Assembly (NCBI GenBank): GCA_023678885.1
Contig: CM042979.1
Span: 21,815,513 to 21,879,512 of the forward strand
Length of the DNA: 64,000 nt
DNA from: Pogostemon cablin
Taxonomy: Eukaryota; Streptophyta; Magnoliopsida; Lamiales; Lamiaceae
Reading direction: 5' to 3'
A program made the translations under genes and the position numbers. The notes under the pieces are model-generated. The model searched no databases. It saw only the letters and a list, made by a program, of their open reading frames with translations, and had not been told where the DNA came from. Of this stretch, positions 59,555-64,000 are shown in pieces. How positions within the stretch are numbered: position 1 is the first letter of the stretch; each line of letters starts with the position of its first letter.

Positions 59555-60757
59555 TGTTGGCAATTGGATCGTGCAATTCAACGTGATCCGTTAGGATTAA
59601 CAGGCAAACAAAATCAGCGGAAGCATAAAACGTGTTTACCGTACTTCTGGATTGATGTAGAGGATGAACCGTTGCAGAGAACCACCTCTTAATCTTCTGT
59701 TGTATGTCCCAAGTCGAATCCTGCTGTTGTGTTGGCAACAATCCGCAGGATTCTCTCAATCTGCTCCTGTTCTTTCTAACTGTCAAATGAGGCACTGACT
59801 TAGGGTTAACAGGAGTTGAGATGACTTATATAGTTGGGCTACAGCAGGGACCAGGAGGAGAAATTGGGCTGGGCCTCAATTGAATTTAATTAACCAAGCT
59901 TAGCCCAAAGCTTTTAATTAAATCCAATAATAATAATATAGTCCACTAAAATATTATTACTGCACTACCCGTCCAATCCCAAAATTATGTTCTGGGCTCC
60001 TTCTTATTATAAGCCCGACAGTCTCCCCATGTTTAAGATATACAATGCCCATTAATTAATTAAGTTACTGACAACTTAAATTAATTAATATCTCATCCGA
60101 GAGTAGTACCACTCAACCTTTTTATCATGCCGGAAATTAATCCACTTGCAAGATTTATATGACAAACCTTATGAGCTCCTCAAGGGGACATCATCAACCT
60201 ATAACGGACATGGATTCCTTCTACAATCAACAACACACCATAGATACAACACTACTTCCCAACTCACCGAGTTTGTTGATTTAATACTTATAAATCTTAC
60301 CTATTGATGAATCAAAGAAATACATACTGCCCTACGTGTCGAGGTTATTGTATAGGGATTAAGAGCACGAACTTCCATAATAACAGAGATCAAGTTCTAC
60401 TATATAGTCAGTATAAGAAGAACGACCTCAGGCGGTCCTGCTCAATACACACAAGCGCACTAATGTGATTCTATATCCAAGACAAGCTAATACCGAACCA
60501 CACTACAACCATACCGATAGAGAGTCCCTGTCTATCTCGGTTGTGAGCATCTGTTTTTACTTTATAAGGAAACCGATAATATGATCTTCTGCGTGTTGTC
60601 GCACAACATATTATCTACAGTATAAAGTAAATGGACTATTGCATCATGCATATAAAATAAATTTATAAGATGCAATCATTTGATCAATGATTCTCATTTC
60701 AAATATTGTTATGACATTGTTCATACTAAAGCTAGACTTTTAGTATACAATCCAACA
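59555..60757 (-). repeat. Copia D 3' LTR
   Basis: TGTTGG...CCAACA ends. Nearly the same length as the LTRs of A and close in sequence across the whole length, unlike the longer R1/R2 LTRs, whose U5-side third differs. Confidence 0.92.
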
Positions 60758-62330
60758 ATCTCCCACTTATACTAAAAGACTATGCTGTCATGTCTTCTGC
60801 CATACATCTGATTCCTACTCCCACTTACGCGACCATTAAAAGCTCTCGCCTTAAGGTCCTTGTAAATGGTTTACTAGGTCATCATCCGATGCAATCTAGG
60901 CGACAACAACCTTCTCCTCATCATACGATTTCTCGTAACAGGTAGTACTCGTGCTTCATGTGTTTAATTGCCTTATGGACTTGTGATTTCTTCAAGTTTG
61001 CAACTGCACCAATATCATCAATGTAAATTGTGATTACCTTGGGCAAACTTAGAAACACTTCAAAGTCCATCATGAAATCTTTAGAGTCATATAGATACTT
61101 TGGCTGCCTCATGGGCTCCAATTAATCATCTTTCCATGATGGATTCCGGAGTCTGAAATATATTTCTATATAACACTCCTCCACATTATGACTCTACTTC
61201 CTAAGATTAAACACATAACCTTTGAGGTGAATTTACAGCCGTCCAATCTGACTAAAAATCTGAATCTACGTAATCCACAAGAAGCAGTGAATCTGTCCAG
61301 TAAGTCCACATATAATTTCCAGTCCTTCTCAGGCACTTTATAAATGTCTTACCACAGTTCATCATTCTTGTTTCGGGTTACCTTGATACCCACTGTTCAT
61401 GCATCCAGCAAAACAGATATCCAACATCGTTCATAGCATTCCTTAGATTAAGCTTCCTTATTCGCCGAAGCATAAGGAACCGCTTTCATCCTCTTTATCT
61501 TCTTCTTGTGTCTCAAAGACACATTCACTTAGATAAATTTACATGCTAAATGAGTATGGACTGTATCATTTTATGAAACTTGAGATAAGCATAATATCCT
61601 TTCTTGTGATCCGTATTACCGTGAACAAAAGGATATATTTTGTCTTTCTTAAGTCCTTCATCTCTACCGCTTTATTAACCGTACCCATACGCCCGATAAT
61701 ACTCTTTCATTGTCTCCAATGAGCAAGATATCTACGTATAGTACAAGAAACACCACCACGTTTCCGTCACTCTTTACAACACACAAGACTCATCCGCTCA
61801 TTGATTTAAATCCATGCCACTGGATTACCTAATCAAAACAGATGATTCACAATCTTAAAGCTTGTTTTAGTCTATCGCTGGACACTTTTAAGCTTACTAT
61901 CAAATGCTATTAGCACTTTGCAATGAATTACTCTGGTTGCTTCACATAGATGTTTTCCTCAAGACTTCCAATCAGGAAAGCTGTCTTGACATCTATTTGC
62001 TATTTTTCATAATTCAATATGAACAGCAATAAATAAAAGAATCCAGATCAATTTAAGCATAGCTACCAACGAATATGTTCCCTTATAATCGAACCATTTC
62101 TTTCTGAGTACATGTTTTCGCAACAAGCTTTGCTTCCAAGATTTTCACCTTTCCGTATGATCCTCTTTTATTTCCCTATGACCACTTGCAAGGGCTTTTA
62201 CACCATTTTAGTAATCGTTCAAGCTCCAGACTTAATTTAGAATCCATAGATTCTATTTCAACATTCATTGCAACTTACTAAGATTCCGCATTTTCATCTT
62301 GTAGTGCTACGTCGTATCCGTGGGACAATA
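60758..62330 (-). pseudogene. Copia D RNase H and RT remnant
   Basis: The RNase H tail at 61121-60921 has PMRQPKYLYDSKDFMMDFEV, YIDDIGAVANLKKSQVHK and AIKHMKHEYYLLREIV. The RT active site (about 61745-61720) reads LYVDILLIGD, YVDD with one Asp codon deleted in frame. A SLEENIYVKQPE-like stretch lies near 61970-61920. Dead. Confidence 0.82.
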
Positions 62331-62499
62331 CCATGTTCACTAGGGATCAAGTCTCACGACTCTCCCAAAATATATATTTATGGGTTGTCATACAACCCTC
62401 CCACTACGACAAGGCACTACATGTAATTGTGTATCAGACGTGACACGCGTTGCAGTTTACCTTGTGGTATATCCTCTTGTACACTTGGTACTAATACTT

Positions 62500-63080
62500 A
62501 GTGTTTTCCTCTCACTTCCTTTAAAACAACTTATACATGGGTTTGTGATTTATTACATAGTCCTTTTCCAAAAATCTAGTTATTGAGTTAACAATTATCC
62601 TTCGATCTTTTGGACTAAATAAATCACCCTCCATTTTTCTAGGATATCCCATATACAGACAAACGTTTCACGAATTACTGTATCTAGGGCATATCCATAA
62701 AATGAATTTAATTATTCCAAATAATTCATCATCTATCTAATCATAACCATAAGAGCCTAATACCTTCTACCCACCACACCATTCAGCTGGGGCATACCCG
62801 GTGTAGTCAACTTGAGATTTAATCTCAACTTCTGATCAATAGCTCCTAACTATCCCAAGAGGTATTCGCCATCATGATTGAATCGTAATGACTTAATATA
62901 TTTTCCATGACGCTTCACTGTACCAGCCTTACAATTCTTGAATTAATCAAAGAACTTAGACATGCAGTGCATCATATAAATATATTGGTTTCCAGAATAA
63001 TTTTCGAATATTCATAACCACCTCTCGCCTGGATAATATTAGGTTCGCTTGAATCAGAATGAACTAATTCCAACATATAT
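62500..63080 (-). pseudogene. Copia D integrase remnant
   Basis: The reverse strand reads RGGYEYS (near 63030), SLRFNHDGEYLLG followed by TAG (complement at 62850-62852), PQLNGVVGRRY, and YALDT. The same short join then leads to the YPRKMEGD-like C-terminal text (62690-62620). Stop, Asn substitution and deletion are identical in position to A, C and R2. Confidence 0.82.
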
Positions 63081-64000
63081 ATCTTTGGCTCTACACCCCA
63101 CAGCCTTGAAAAGGCAGTTAATCATTTTTACTTCCAAGCAAGACTCGCAAGTTCGATAGTTTCCACTTCAGATAAACCTTATGGTCTATCGGCTATCAAC
63201 TTTTGAATCCTACTCAAGTAAAATGAATTAGTCATAGACGCCAAATGTATGTTTAGTTCATTTCTGAAGGTTCCTTTCTCTTACTAATATTAGAAGATGC
63301 ATTATTTAATTACTATTTATTGCATCTGTGGGATGTACATGATTCAAGAGTATACTTTTTATCCACCAACGTACTTTAATGGATTATAGCCTCATTCCTC
63401 ATTACTATGACCATGTCATTTAAATGAAATAAAGCATACATCCGTTAATGCATAGAAACCGAAATTAAATTCTTTCTATGAAACGTACGTAAAGACAATT
63501 TCTCATAATCAATCGTTTATTCTTATCATGAGATAAATAAACAACTCCCACTGCAATAGCCACTATCTTTGTAGTTTTACCCATGTTATTAACTATCTTA
63601 TCCTTACTCAGTGACAAACATTTAGTGATTCCAGTATCTACATACTTCGTGTCAGTAGATGCCATCACTAATCATGTTTAAACCATTAGTAAATAAGATA
63701 TTAACCTTGTTCAGATCATGATGAAAATTGGCTTTCTTTTACCATATGTTTTGTTAGAAGTTTTCCACCATATACAACCTCTCGTATTTCAGGTAGAACT
63801 TGCTCAAAACATCCAGACAAATTGTGAAGAATAAATTGATTTTGGTTTCCCTTTCAATTTCTATTCCAAGCTTTTCCAATTCATTCATCAATTCAACCAT
63901 GATCTTCTGCCTTTTAATTTACTCTAGTATCTGAAGAGTTACATGAGACCATCATATTTCTATGAACCTCTCATCTCTTCACTAGAGACTTTAATGGGCA
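63081..64000 (-). pseudogene. Copia D pre-integrase, protease and gag remnants
   Basis: An open stretch 63668-63465 reads TGITKCLSLSKDKIVNNMGK then TTKIVAIAVGVVYLSHDKNK, with MRNCLYVRFIERI. This is the copia block just after the protease site. SRIQKLIADRP-like pre-integrase text lies near 63215-63170. A gag-like block (63700-63960) continues off the window. The protease catalytic motif is not present. Confidence 0.65.

Larger units (their letters stand above)
59555..64000 (-). mobile_element. Ty1/copia element D, partial at the window edge
   Basis: 3' LTR 59555-60757 (1,203 bp, A-type subfamily), polypurine tract complement 60758-60768, then RNase H, RT, integrase, pre-integrase and part of gag, running off the window. 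Inserted in satellite S3. The flank before the LTR is CCATA, and the matching duplication would lie outside the window. Confidence 0.93.

Noticed and set aside
1..64000. tRNA, rRNA, CRISPR arrays, bacterial operons
   Set aside because: Nothing resembling these was seen on either strand. The only tRNA-related text is the primer sites complementary to tRNA 3' ends.

Overview
This is plant nuclear DNA, most likely from a eudicot. It is AT-rich and consists almost entirely of nested, mostly dead retrotransposons embedded in, or next to, a long tandem satellite. No intact host gene, RNA gene, CRISPR array or prokaryotic feature was found. The plant assignment rests on Athila-type Ty3/gypsy pieces (a tRNA-Asp-type primer site, an ATHILA ORF-1-like protein), Ty1/copia elements with an initiator-Met primer site, plant-type LINEs with a C-terminal zf-RVT domain, and a ~173-bp satellite with higher-order structure. 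Together these suggest a centromeric or pericentromeric location.

Layout. 30-1088 (minus): a GC-rich, Ser/Arg/Gln-rich ORF broken by two in-frame TAGs, not recognised. 1134-9595 (plus): a decayed Athila-type element in the order gag, protease, RT, RNase H, integrase, post-pol leader, ATHILA ORF-1-like gene with a likely intron. 9596-12990 (minus): a 5'-truncated copia element (R1) in that ORF. 12991-15190: an Athila fragment, a copia 3' end fragment and a minus-strand LINE 3' end. 15191-19788: LINE A, split by a 5'-truncated LINE B (17037-19072) with 9-bp target duplications. 19789-22350: two more Athila fragments joined near 21785. 22351-30469 (plus): a complete but defective copia element (A) with 1,202-bp LTRs and an ATATT duplication. 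30475-33513: Athila 3' region, PPT, a 1,875-bp LTR and a tRNA-Asp primer site. 33514-35772: AT-rich DNA with several unrelated tandem repeats. 35773-39672 (plus): a degenerate copia copy (C). 39672-41788: satellite in one orientation. 41789-41931: unique spacer. 41932-59554: satellite in the opposite orientation, split by a full-length copia element (R2, 46673-55031, minus, AGAAC duplication). 59555-64000 (minus): a fourth copia insertion (D) running off the window.

How the parts fit together. The most interesting signal is the copia family (A, C, D, R1, R2). All five copies carry the same deletion in integrase. The four that retain the catalytic region (A, C, D, R2) also share an Asp-to-Asn change at an active-site position and the same premature TAG. 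Yet A and R2 have near-identical LTR pairs and perfect target duplications. This looks like a lineage mobilised in trans after its pol was already dead. Its 5' leader also appears to be exchanged between copies: a GC-rich segment in A, a 62-bp minisatellite in R2. Other signals are a hairpin-forming TCGACC motif cassette at three places in Athila sequence, and a 7- and 9-monomer higher-order organisation of the satellite. All coordinates and counts were read by eye. LTR divergences are approximate.
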